A stretch of DNA of 64,000 nt. Origin: Sipunculus nudus (lineage: Eukaryota > Annelida > Sipuncula > Golfingiida > Sipunculidae). Both the position numbers and the translations under genes were made by a program. The stretch is taken from NCBI GenBank assembly GCA_026874595.1, contig CM049311.1, forward strand, positions 71,284,453 through 71,348,452. The letters are read 5' to 3'. Below, piece by piece: positions 55,901 to 60,452 of this stretch. A model generated the notes under the pieces. That model saw only the letters and a program-made list of their open reading frames with translations, did no database searches and was not told the origin of the DNA. How positions within the stretch are numbered: the stretch's first letter is position 1; each line of letters starts with the position of its first letter.

Positions 55901-58900
55901 TCGTATAGGACACACAGAAGATTATTTTTATCAAACATTTTTTATCTCGTTCCCACGCGATAGTATCGCGTGTCCACGAGATAGTATCTTGTGGCCACGC
56001 GATGATTATCTCGTTCCCACGTGATAATTATCGCATGGCCCCGCTTTAGTATGCCATGCTGTTATGTGATATTAACTACAATAAATGCCGTAAAATAAAA
56101 TGTTGTAAATGGTATATGAAATCGATATATCCCCAACTCTATCATCACACTAATCTAAGTGTAACTCACAGGTGATGTTGAATCCAGGAAATACTTTTAA
56201 AAATTAAAGTGGAAGATATCCCCCCCCCCTCCCACAAACACCCAGATTGACACGGCTGTCAAAACTACGCAGGCTTACAAGATGGGCCTGACCGGAAAGC
56301 GGTACGTCTGGATCGTGATGGCGTGGTATGAGAACAAGTGGTGGACAAAAAGCGCGGACATCTGCTCAGCAGACGACATGTACCTGGCCACAATCGGCGT
56401 CTTCTCGATCGGCGCGTACTATCTGAACCCGGAACAGAAAGTAGGAATAGCCAACCTTACTTCCGACATGTATTCAAAGGAGTTGTATTCACTGGCCGGT
56501 AACCAGTGGTTGTTTGGGACACCTTACGCCGCACAGACATACGACTCCATATGGGTGATTGCCTTGGCACTCAATGAAACTATAACAGAGCTTAGAAATA
56601 ATGGTAAGTATGGATTGATGTGTGCGAATCTTTATTATATGTATATTTCATTGTCCGAAATAAATCTGAAAGACCTGAGAAAATAATGTTAAAGTGAAAC
56701 GTTTTGCGATGTGCCTCCACGGTGTCACGCTTCACAAACTCTGTGGTCCGATCATCACAAAGTCGGCTCTAGAACAAAGTCACCAATACTAATCAAGGCC
56801 CTGGACCTCAGCCGGTACAAAGAAACTGATTTATCTCTCAATGTTCTAGAATCAAACGAATTAAAAAACATTATGATGATCCAGATTACTTCCAACATGT
56901 AATGGATATTTTCTTAGGTATTACCCTAAAACCTCGTCAAAGAAATTTCATCAAAATATACTCGTGCCTTTTTAGGTAACGTTGCTAAAATACACACGAA
57001 CCTATAAAAAAAATTCAATACTTCGTAACCTTGCGAATGTGGGCCTAAACTCTGAAAATCGTTGGGACAGAATGTGAAGAATGTGAGGGAAGAGTAGCGA
57101 AATCGGTTGAATAACCGTACAGTTATTCCACACACGGGTCTTCACTGGACTTTTTTTTTAGTGGTCCTAAACCTAATACTATGAAGACTGACTTGCATGA
57201 TAAGCCTTTCAGTGGAAAACAGATCGATATATAAATATATATATATACATATATATACCACGTCGGTCGCTCCGGTCGGAGGTAGCCGGGAAGGGCCTCT
57301 ATCGGCCGCCACAAAGCTAACATTTACATCCAACCGACCGGCACAAAAGACATTAAAGATCGTAAAAAAACGGGTAACAGCAATGAAACTTTGCTTATTA
57401 ATTCCCCCAAACTGCATTAAATTTGTTCCTCATAAATTTGTTTACAAAATGAATCAATCGAGAGCCAAAATTATCATTAAAAATAGTTATAAAACGTATA
57501 ACTTGCGCAAAGATAAAGCTTACATATACCGAAACCGAGTGTGTGCACATGGTGTAAATGACTGACATTATATTTATTTTATCCGTGATGAAATGGGAAA
57601 TATCCCGGAATCCCCTCTCGCGGAGTTAAGCTCACAGTGCAAGTTTCAGCTTAACGGGCCTGTCTAAACGTCGGAGAATCCTCGGAGAGATGGAGAATCC
57701 ACGGAGAATTTTTGGAGAGTTTTTGGAAGGATATTATATACATATGATAGTTAAAAATAAACAGCAATATCGCTTGAAATCTGTACCACATTACTCTAAG
57801 CATGTTATTCCACAGCACATTTAAAGACCGTTGTAAATAGAATTTCTCGCATAATTAAGTATTTCTAGAATTAAAAAAAATAAAAGTGGTCTCGTCACTC
57901 TTGTGTGTATAATATAGTGTTATACTTATAGTCCAATCCATCATCCCTGCCAATCTATTTTAAGATTTTTCAAATGCCATTAAAAACATGTAAAACTTAA
58001 GACCCCTGGACCCACCGCGTTGATCACCCCAACTTGCTTCTATACTAGTATATTTTTTTTAATTAGTGTTATTTTCGATCTTCATCATGCCATTTACCAA
58101 AGTGCACGGAATATCGGCTTTTTCTGCTTTGTCGTCTCAATTTACAAGTAGAGGACGCCTATTGGGTGGTAGTTCACGTTTTAGATGTCATATTATTTAT
58201 ATGAAATGCAGAATATATTCAAAACTAATGGCAAGTATGAGGTGATGAAAGACGCCAAGTCTAGCATATAAAATTGCAAAATTTACTTAATAATATCAAG
58301 CATTTTAATGACGAAAATGTAACAACTGTGAACAGGAAGCACGTTGGGTCTTGAGGACTTCCAGTATGGAGACAACACCATCATGGAAATTATTAAGCGG
58401 AAACTAAGTGAGGTGAAGATACTAGGAGTCAAAGGACCAATCAGCTTTGACGAGAACGGTGACCCCAGAGCTCCCCTTGACATCCGACGAATAGTGGGTA
58501 AGGCTGCGTGTGCAATTTACGCTGAACGAAGAGCTAAAACTCGTTTAGGTCACAACAACAATGTGTCCTTTACAAACATTTGGAGCGGGGGATCATTATG
58601 TTTGAAATACCTGTCGAGATCACATCAAATTTCCTCAAACTAGTAGAAAGGATTCAAATAAATGTGTGAAGAATTTCGAAATAGTACCTACGAACACCGC
58701 AAATTTCAGTTCGTTATAATTATATCTATAACTTAATAAATATTTGCATTATTAATAGATGAATTATTTCGAATTATTCAAGGGACCAAGGATAGAGCAA
58801 CAATTAACAACATTAATTCCGGGGCTTGTTGCTCGTTCACATAAATTATGTTAGTAATCCTTACTGTAAAATGTCTTTATTGCTTTATTTTCATACAATT

Positions 58901-59016
58901 TATTAACAGGCAACGAGTCCATATCGCAGGCAAGCTACGATCCAGACACAAAGACACTTTCATGGTCTGTCACGGTGTCAGAGCTGTGGGAAGGTAAAAA
59001 CTCAAACATATACACT

Positions 59017-59062
<46 letters not shown>

Positions 59063-60452
59063 TTTAACTCAATTATGCTTCCCTGCTGCCATTAGTAGTT
59101 AATATTAATAGTTAATGCAATCCGACGAATATTGGACTTCCTCCCACCTGTGTAAACGATTATTATTTTCCTCGCTTTAACTACACCGTCAGCTTCAGGA
59201 TTATTCAATAGCTTACAGGACGTCAGAAACAATGTTTCGATCTATGTTCGCCGTCAATCCGATACAAACATAATGTTTTTTGTGATTTTCTCTAATCATT
59301 TTAAAAAAATGTGCTCAGTTCATTCAAGACGCAAAGCCACCATGTTTGACGTTGCATCAGTATGGGATACACTCTTGTTCGCACAATCATATTGAATATA
59401 ACGTTCTTAAAAAATGATCGTAACCCCTTTTTCATTTTCATAGCATAGTTTTCGCGGTTTAATGTTTTTTTAATTATTTTCTTTAAAAGACGGGACGCCA
59501 CCGGTTGATTCGGTCCGTGTACAGACGGAGAACCTGTTCGTGCCTCTCCCGGTGTACGGTTTCATGTCCGCCATGGCCTCCCTCGGCATCCTGATGGCCG
59601 CCATATTTCTGGTGATCAACATCCTGTTCAGACAAAGACGGTGAGCTGGATGAGGTTTCTTTTGTGGTTTTATTTTCGTTTTGGTCGTGGATGATGGAAA
59701 ATGAAATGATATAAAAGTATGAGTAAATATAAAATTACTTTTACAAATATACGTAGATTGAAGACACCTTATAGCTTAGATTGTTTTCATCATGAACCAA
59801 TGGAATAAAAACATCGCTAGATGTAATAAAAGTGGAGATAAAGAATCTATTTCTGGACAAAATTGTGATTTGTATTATATGCAGAAGTGGATCAAGGGGA
59901 GCGGTCCAGGGTGTACGGAACACCTTTTTTGTGGCCAGGACCCCCCCCCCCTTTTTTTTTTGGACCTGGAGACCTTTTTTTAGGTTTTTTCATTAGTCCT
60001 CCTGGGTTGGACCATTCCTTTTCAAATTAACATGCAAAAGATAAGTACGATCAACTAACGGCCTGACTTGTCTCCCAACGATGACAGCCAAAGAGATGTT
60101 GTCCTTCCCCCACCCCACCTCCACTCCCTTACATTACAATTCTTTGAGATTGCATACTCCTAAGTTTTGGGCAAGATCTTCCTCGATAATTTATGTAGAA
60201 TCACAATGGTCGAAACTTATGTTAATCAAAATCTGCTGACAGAAGCTGCAGCCACTGAGATAATTCATATACCTGTTTGTTTTAAGTTATACCATTATTG
60301 AATTAATAAACTTATCATTATTTTGCTCTTTTAGAATTATTAAGATGTCTTCACCAAATATAAACAACATTATATTGGTGGGCTGCATGATGTCCTACAT
60401 GGCCGTATTCTTTGAGGACACTGACGGTCAGCTGACGCTACATGTTTGTCAG
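9546..60452 (+). CDS. GABA-B-receptor-like class C GPCR, 5' part (10 exons, 515 codons)
   Basis: Join of 9546-9767, 46011-46148, 51151-51321, 52754-52855, 55413-55478, 56273-56603, 58336-58497, 58910-58993, 59490-59640 and 60335-60452. All junctions are GT/AG and in phase, giving 1545 nt. Order: signal peptide (1-20), Venus-flytrap ligand domain (about 25-425), TM1 (about 447-471), a short loop with IKMSSP and TM2 (about 486-502). The domain runs straight into TM1 with no nine-cysteine module, which within class C marks the GABA-B family. Ectodomain motifs (SRIIFGFF, ARTVFC, YVWIV.AWY, TYDSIWVIALALN, LEDFQY) resemble both GABBR1 and GABBR2; the TM1-TM2 region is closer to GABBR2. Expected product: a plasma-membrane receptor subunit of a Gi/o-coupled heterodimer. 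Subunit type is unresolved, so no symbol is given. TM3 to the C-terminus lies beyond the window. Confidence 0.9.
9768..12868. other. Intron 1, first part
   Basis: Intronic sequence after the exon 1 donor. Apart from a CAGGGG-ended repeat end at 10230 and a C-run near 10422-10433, I see no gene or structured element. The small open frames here have no recognisable domain. Confidence 0.5.
10230..10440. mobile_element. CAGGGGCG-ended repeat (hAT-MITE-like), uncertain extent
   Basis: CAGGGGCGAATTAAGAAGGG resembles the terminal word CAGGGGCGGATC seen at 44201, 17958 and 59882. A poly-C tract ends the stretch near 10433. No target duplication was found, so the right end is approximate. Confidence 0.3.
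12869..13336. mobile_element. TTAA-flanked MITE, copy B
   Basis: 468 bp bounded by TTAA on both sides. Left end TTAAAGGGGCCCAATCACCT; right end on the opposite strand TTAAAGGGACATAATCAGGA. The termini match those of copy C, but the interior is different and richer in GC than the surroundings, so this may be a sister family sharing ends. No open frame of note. TTAA targets are typical of piggyBac-type elements. Confidence 0.6.
13337..15286. other. Intron 1, no gene seen
   Basis: Contains a (TA)n tract at about 13656-13723 and otherwise AT-rich sequence with no domain-bearing frame and no element I recognise. Confidence 0.5.
13656..13723. repeat. (TA)n microsatellite
   Basis: Interrupted (TA)n tract of about 68 bp. 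Confidence 0.95.
15287..15428. repeat. 74-bp direct tandem duplication
   Basis: AATGTTATAAAGYGTAGTTA and the following roughly 50 bp occur twice, starting at 15287 and 15361, with only a few differences and a short A-run at the join. It is a recent local duplication with no coding content. Confidence 0.9.
15558..15660 (-). mobile_element. LINE 3' end relic
   Basis: On the minus strand this reads like the last 60-70 bp of the LINE at 20551-23720: TTTAT-TAGAAA-ATAAGACCTCAAGCCCATAG aligns with TTTATTCAGGAAAAAAGGCC-TCAGGCCCA there. It ends in a short tandem tail of a 4-bp word (GAAT x3), where the larger element ends in a 5-bp word (GAACA). A severely 5'-truncated copy of a related family. Confidence 0.6.
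15661..17957. other. Intron 1, no gene seen
   Basis: AT-rich, with (TA)n tracts near 15828-15860 and 16157-16197. A 125-codon minus-strand frame (16955-17332) has no recognisable domain, no transmembrane segment and no partner exon. Confidence 0.45.
17958..18154 (+). mobile_element. hAT-MITE-like repeat, GGATCC-type ends, copy 1
   Basis: Left end CAGGGGCCGATCCACGA; right end on the opposite strand CAGTCGGATCCAGGGGG, so the two ends are an imperfect inverted pair. The inner block GGTCCAACCCAGGAGGACTA recurs in inverted orientation at about 59990-60015. Flanking 8-mers do not match, so a target duplication is not supported. Such CAG-ended short elements are typical of non-autonomous hAT transposons. 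Confidence 0.5.
18155..19208. other. Intron 1, no gene seen
   Basis: No supported gene or element; a short (CA)n/(TA)n is near 19040-19075. Confidence 0.45.
19211..19268. repeat. (TA)n microsatellite at the 5' edge of the Penelope relic
   Basis: About 58 bp of TA, immediately followed by Penelope-like sequence. Confidence 0.95.
19276..19798 (+). pseudogene. Penelope-like GIY-YIG endonuclease domain, two frameshifts
   Basis: The frame shows the cysteine cluster CNCRKKDECPMNGQC, then IYKATV, YIGCTEGDFKTRYNNHKQSF and TELSKHIWSLKD, the standard C-terminal endonuclease of Penelope-like retroelements, which nicks the target for reverse transcription. The GIY-like (IIYKATV) and YIG motifs, the Arg of TRY and the following His are all present. 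After APSVG near 19665 the reading frame shifts: the conserved continuation TRKCYLCLSEKLLI is in another frame. A second shift near 19715-19722 is needed to reach LLNSRAEILSKCR, which ends at a TAG at 19796-19798. Both fit single-base losses. A 30-bp spaced repeat (AGCGGTATAACTCTGAA) lies at 19324 and 19354. The copy is dead. Confidence 0.85.
20381..20440 (+). ncRNA. Hammerhead-ribozyme-like core, degenerate
   Basis: CTGATGA at 20386-20392 and GAAAC at 20409-20413 are the two invariant hammerhead core strings. Between them GGG (20395-20397) and CCC (20404-20406) form a short stem II, though the closing pairs next to the core are mismatched. After GAAA a hairpin pairs ACTGTT (20416-20421) with AACAGT (20429-20434), and ACA/TGT pairs lead to a GTT at 20438-20440, where a cleavage triplet should be. 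Stem I pairing is poor. Penelope-like elements are known to carry hammerheads in their terminal repeats, which supports the assignment; activity is doubtful. Confidence 0.45.
20455..20497. repeat. (TA)n microsatellite at the 3' edge of the Penelope relic
   Basis: About 43 bp of TA closing the Penelope relic on the right. A TATCCGGTT direct repeat follows at 20511-20528. Confidence 0.95.
20551..23720 (-). mobile_element. Non-LTR retrotransposon (LINE), 5'-truncated
   Basis: About 3.2 kb on the minus strand. The 3' end (low coordinates) is a tail of tandem GTTCT words (20553-20571 on the plus strand as GAACA repeats) preceded by the AATAAAG-containing 3' UTR. The 5' end stops inside the apurinic-type endonuclease domain near 23710-23720, where the frame closes. 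A tandem short-word tail instead of poly-A is typical of CR1/L2/I-like groups. The insertion lies in intron 1, antisense to the receptor gene. Confidence 0.85.
20936..23704 (-). pseudogene. LINE ORF2: endonuclease C-end, reverse transcriptase, Zn knuckle; one in-frame stop
   Basis: 739 codons from 23704 to a TAA at 21485-21487, then the same frame continues for 183 more codons to 20936; only that one stop breaks it. Counting from 23704: the endonuclease remnant has SVIDYIIVS and the catalytic SDH at 48-50; the reverse transcriptase spans about 290-570 with GPDG, NYRGISLLN (349-357), QAGYRKGYST, YIDFAKAFD (420-428), QGCMISPLLF and the active-site FADD (523-526). Past the stop, CKYC...EDEAHFMQEC forms the C-terminal CCHC-like knuckle. 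The enzyme copies element RNA at nicked chromosomal DNA. It has no initiation codon of its own (frame opens at TTG) because the 5' part is lost. An otherwise intact frame suggests a young copy. Confidence 0.9.
24847..24896. repeat. (TA)n microsatellite
   Basis: About 50 bp of TA. Confidence 0.95.
25566..25613. repeat. (TA)n microsatellite
   Basis: About 48 bp of TA. Confidence 0.95.
29688..30015. repeat. (TA)n tract interrupted by a MITE
   Basis: TA repeats at 29688-29744 and 29956-30015 flank a non-TA element (29745-29901). Next to it, TTCTACTCTATATA (29893 onward) and TATATAGAGTAGAA (ending about 29954) form an AT-rich inverted repeat that would extrude as a hairpin. Confidence 0.85.
29745..29901. 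mobile_element. TA-target MITE with CAGTGAAGCCTC ends
   Basis: Left end CAGTGAAGCCTCTC; right end on the opposite strand GAGTAGAACCTCC, an imperfect inverted repeat. The interior has spaced AAGGGCACC/AAGGCACC words. About 157 bp with no coding capacity. Being bounded by TA repeats on both sides fits an element that duplicates a TA target (Tc1/mariner style). Confidence 0.6.
30016..32420. other. Intron 1, no gene seen
   Basis: A G19 run lies at 31890-31908. Overlapping minus-strand frames near 31265-31500 have no recognisable domain. Confidence 0.45.
32425..32560 (+). mobile_element. Possible degenerate tRNA-derived SINE
   Basis: TGGTCTAGGCAGCACACCGG resembles a pol III A box and the start of a tRNA, and GAGTTCGAGTATAGG, about 40 bp on, resembles a decayed B box. 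A G-run follows at about 32566-32577. The match is suggestive only. Confidence 0.3.
34271..34380. repeat. 55-bp tandem duplication
   Basis: GACTCYGTGGAACCAWACCATGG ... ATCCCTTTGGATTTC occurs twice with period 55 bp (34271 and 34326). Confidence 0.88.
35711..35935. repeat. 153-bp-period direct repeat
   Basis: GTCACGTGATT, then CTGCTGCAT/TTGCTGCAT and ATCTCGTAGCCAGA.TGTAT, occur twice, starting at 35711 and 35864. The second copy has small gaps. A CACGTG E-box word is in both copies. Confidence 0.75.
35976..36451 (-). mobile_element. TTAA-flanked MITE, copy C (complete)
   Basis: 476 bp bounded by TTAA on both sides, with inverted ends: left TTAAAGGCGCCCCATCACCT, right on the opposite strand TTAAAGGGGCCCAATCATCT. 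The interior, read on the minus strand, matches copies A (7308-7600) and D (38107-38370). It has no transposase frame. TTAA duplication is the hallmark of piggyBac-type transposition. Confidence 0.78.
36452..38106. other. Intron 1, no gene seen
   Basis: Contains a G14 run at about 36652-36665 and a C18 run at 37060-37077. No gene or complete element is visible between MITE copies C and D. Confidence 0.45.
38107..38370 (+). mobile_element. TTAA-ended MITE, copy D (left part)
   Basis: Starts TTAAAGGCCTGTTTCGATAT and follows copies A and C through GGCCAGAAA, TTTGTTTTGTTTATT, GGGGGCCCGCCAAAATAATC and a TTTTGTAAATG block. Similarity is lost after about 38370, so the right end is not defined. Confidence 0.65.
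38750..38950 (+). mobile_element. tRNA-derived SINE
   Basis: The head is tRNA-like: GGCGATGGACTCGGTAACCA is followed by AAGGTTGTGGGTTCGCGTCC, whose GGTTCGCGTCC (38810-38820) is a good pol III B box in a T-arm context. A body with CCAGGAGTGAATGG and a tail with TGTAGCGCTTATTATG follow, as in many metazoan SINEs. It would be transcribed by RNA polymerase III and mobilised by a partner LINE. The A box is weak. Confidence 0.7.
38951..42887. other. Intron 1, no gene seen
   Basis: AT-rich, with (ATT)n-like stretches around 41400-41470 and 41960-42050. No element or gene is recognised. Confidence 0.45.
42888..42920. repeat. (CT)n microsatellite
   Basis: About 33 bp of CT. Confidence 0.97.
44201..44390 (+). 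mobile_element. CAGGGGCGGATT-ended repeat, uncertain extent
   Basis: CAGGGGCGGATTCAAGGGGA is the cleanest example of a terminal word also found near 17958, 59882 and 10230. It is followed by a G-run and CTTTTCTAGGGG. The right end, perhaps near CACCTTGGAGGGGG at about 44372, is a guess. Confidence 0.4.
44535..44640 (+). mobile_element. Possible decayed tRNA-derived SINE head
   Basis: GCAAAGTGGCTGAGTCAATG looks like a tRNA D-arm/A box, and ATGACTCCAAGAGGAGGACG, about 40 bp downstream, like a mutated B box and its usual neighbour. No tail was identified. Confidence 0.3.
46011..46148 (+). CDS. GABA-B-like receptor exon 2 (lobe 1)
   Basis: 46 codons, phase 0 to 0, from acceptor TTTTGTAG to donor CAG|GTAAGG. 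It starts with Cys (CIPRIGTKAL), directly matching the DSK-CDPG junction of GABA-B subunits. It carries the strand KLMLLGPS and the helix STSDVSEATAQIA; this loop and helix region contributes serine contacts to GABA in GABBR1. A second acidic/serine pattern in place of the usual SSVSTLVAEA leaves binding uncertain. Confidence 0.9.
46235..46283. repeat. (TA)n microsatellite 90 bp after exon 2
   Basis: About 49 bp of TA, followed by a second short TA cluster to 46322. Confidence 0.93.
47535..47712 (+). repeat. Dispersed repeat with CRE-like word, copy 1
   Basis: Matches the reverse complement of 50130-50312 over about 180 bp with small gaps: GAAACAAAA, CACTGGTCCGATCTTC, ATGCGGCAAA, AAGGTAAA, TCATTGCAT, TTTACA.AGAAT, ATTAAGG and ATGACGTCA appear in the same order. 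No coding frame or inverted terminal repeat was seen. Confidence 0.75.
49737..49780. repeat. (TA)n microsatellite in intron 2
   Basis: About 44 bp of TA; another (TA)n of about 33 bp is at 49957-49989, flanking the CAGGGGCGTAGCC repeat end. Confidence 0.93.
49872..49955 (+). mobile_element. CAGGGGCGTAGCC-ended repeat fragment
   Basis: CAGGGGCGTAGCCAAAATAT is a typical terminal word of short hAT-like elements. The fragment continues through GGGGTGTGTGTG to CTGGCCAGGAG and stops at a (TA)n tract. No opposite end is visible. Confidence 0.4.
50130..50312 (-). repeat. Dispersed repeat with CRE-like word, copy 2 (inverted)
   Basis: Inverted partner of 47535-47712, with the palindromic cAMP-response word TGACGTCA at about 50162. 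The two copies could pair as a long hairpin in intron 2 RNA. Confidence 0.75.
51151..51321 (+). CDS. GABA-B-like receptor exon 3 (lobe 1, hinge)
   Basis: 57 codons, phase 0 to 0, acceptor TTATTACAG and donor GAT|GTAAGT. Motifs: SPTLSNQDKYPLFFRV, the GABA-B signature after the first ligand loop; NPGRLGFLKEFGWKKVSII, the helix and strand leading to lobe 2. A CCGGGTCCAG repeat-like block and a G12 run follow about 20 bp after the donor. Confidence 0.93.
51322..52753. other. Intron 3
   Basis: No gene or recognisable element apart from a G-rich run at about 51371-51384. Ends TTGTAATTTCAG. Confidence 0.6.
52754..52855 (+). CDS. GABA-B-like receptor exon 4 (lobe 2)
   Basis: 34 codons, phase 0 to 0, acceptor AATTTCAG, donor AAG|GTAGGA. 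Encodes AKYKLEDTFRQENITVTLSK and DPKDALTLLK, corresponding to the helix, strand and SDP..ALK segment of the second lobe in GABA-B subunits. NIT is a potential glycosylation site. Confidence 0.88.
52856..55412. other. Intron 4
   Basis: No supported gene. A 108-codon plus-strand frame at 53082-53408 is less AT-rich than its surroundings but shows no domain. A (TA)n tract lies at 55088-55109. Ends TTATTTCGCAG. Confidence 0.55.
55413..55478 (+). CDS. GABA-B-like receptor exon 5 (lobe 2 core strand)
   Basis: 22 codons, phase 0 to 0, acceptor TTTCGCAG, donor CAG|GTATGT. Encodes EKDSRIIFGFFLEPIARTVF followed by CQ, the most conserved stretch of the GABA-B lobe 2 (DxRII.G...E..A..VFC). Short microexon of 66 nt. 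Confidence 0.92.
55479..56272. other. Intron 5
   Basis: Contains the palindromic 22-mer array (55944-56043) and a C-rich tract at about 56221-56233 that probably serves as the pyrimidine tract for the exon 6 acceptor. Confidence 0.6.
55944..56043. repeat. Tandem array of near-palindromic 21-22-bp units
   Basis: Five units in a row: ATCTCGTTCCCACGCGATAG, ATCGCGTGTCCACGAGATAG, ATCTTGTGGCCACGCGATGA, ATCTCGTTCCCACGTGATAA and ATCGCATGGCCCCGC, each with one or two joining bases. The implied ancestral unit TCTCGTGGCCACGAGA is self-complementary, so each unit can fold and adjacent units can pair. Confidence 0.82.
56273..56603 (+). CDS. GABA-B-like receptor exon 6 (lobe 2, ligand cleft)
   Basis: 110 codons plus one base (phase 0 to 1), acceptor ACTACGCAG, donor AATG|GTAAGT. 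I start at GCT because AYKMGLTGKRYVW aligns with the family right after VFC in exon 5. Residues (counting from the first Met): YVWIVMAWYENKWW at 244-257 with Tyr252 at the site of the GABBR1 ligand-contacting Tyr; Cys264; ANLTSDM; TYDSIWVIALALNE at 322-335. The acidic residue that in GABBR1 sits five before the YD of this motif is Tyr318 here. NLT and NET are potential glycosylation sites. An acceptor 30 bp upstream (CACCCAG) would add ten residues and fits the family less well. Confidence 0.92.
56604..58335. other. Intron 6
   Basis: No gene seen. A GC-richer patch at about 57258-57345 is open on both strands but matches nothing I recognise. A short (TA)n is at 57228-57258. Confidence 0.55.
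58336..58497 (+). CDS. GABA-B-like receptor exon 7 (end of ligand domain)
   Basis: 162 nt, phase 1 to 1, acceptor TGTGAACAG, donor GTGG|GTAAGG. The split glycine codon joins exon 6. Encodes LGLEDFQYGDNTIMEIIKRK, then LGVKGPISFDENGDPRAPLD, matching the DFNY..(Q)TI and GV.G.V.FD..G segments of GABA-B subunits. Confidence 0.92.
58498..58909. other. Intron 7
   Basis: 412 bp, AT-rich, nothing structured. Ends TTATTAACAG. Confidence 0.7.
58910..58993 (+). CDS. GABA-B-like receptor exon 8 (membrane-proximal ectodomain)
   Basis: 84 nt, phase 1 to 1, acceptor TATTAACAG, donor GAAG|GTAAAA. Encodes NESISQASYDPDTKTLSWSV, the stretch that in GABA-B subunits reports as (I)G.Y...(D)DL.W. It contains no cysteines, in line with absence of a cysteine-rich domain. 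NES is a potential glycosylation site. Confidence 0.85.
58994..59489. other. Intron 8
   Basis: 496 bp with a (GA)n microsatellite of about 39 bp at 59022-59060, thirty bases after the donor. Ends TTCTTTAAAAG. Confidence 0.7.
59022..59060. repeat. (GA)n microsatellite
   Basis: About 39 bp of GA in intron 8. Confidence 0.97.
59490..59640 (+). CDS. GABA-B-like receptor exon 9 (linker and TM1)
   Basis: 151 nt, phase 1 to 2, acceptor CTTTAAAAG, donor ACG|GTGAGC. DGTPPVDSVRVQTENLFVPL is the GG/GS-PP-D linker typical of GABA-B receptors, followed by TM1 (VYGFMSAMASLGILMAAIFL and VINILF, about residues 447-472) and the basic stop-transfer RQRR. TM1 resembles GABBR2 (LP.Y...S....LG..MA..FL..NI). The exon is richer in GC than its flanks. 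Confidence 0.93.
59641..60334. other. Intron 9
   Basis: Contains the inverted copy of the GGATCC-type hAT-like repeat (59882-60030). Ends GCTCTTTTAG. Confidence 0.65.
59882..60030 (-). mobile_element. hAT-MITE-like repeat, copy 2 (inverted)
   Basis: CAGAAGTGGATCAAGGGGAG at the left, a C-run and T-run in the middle, then TTAGTCCTCCTGGGTTGGAC, which is the reverse complement of the block at about 17985-18005 in copy 1 with one difference. No target duplication detected. Confidence 0.55.
60335..60452 (+). CDS. GABA-B-like receptor exon 10 (first intracellular loop, TM2)
   Basis: 118 nt, phase 2 to 0, acceptor CTCTTTTAG, donor CAG|GTAAGG. RIIKMSSPNINN is the intracellular loop 1 signature of GABBR2-type subunits, followed by TM2 (IILVGCMMSYMAVFF) and the first outer loop, DTDGQLTLHVCQ, whose Cys should form the conserved disulfide at the top of TM3. 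The last 33 nt of the exon are the founder sequence of the 38-unit array that starts at the donor. In the +1 unit, reading on past the donor meets a TGA eight codons later. Confidence 0.92.

Noticed and set aside
57197-57565. GC-richer patch with frames on both strands in intron 6
   Set aside because: No domain; exon 6 and exon 7 join in phase through a split Gly codon, leaving no need for an exon here.
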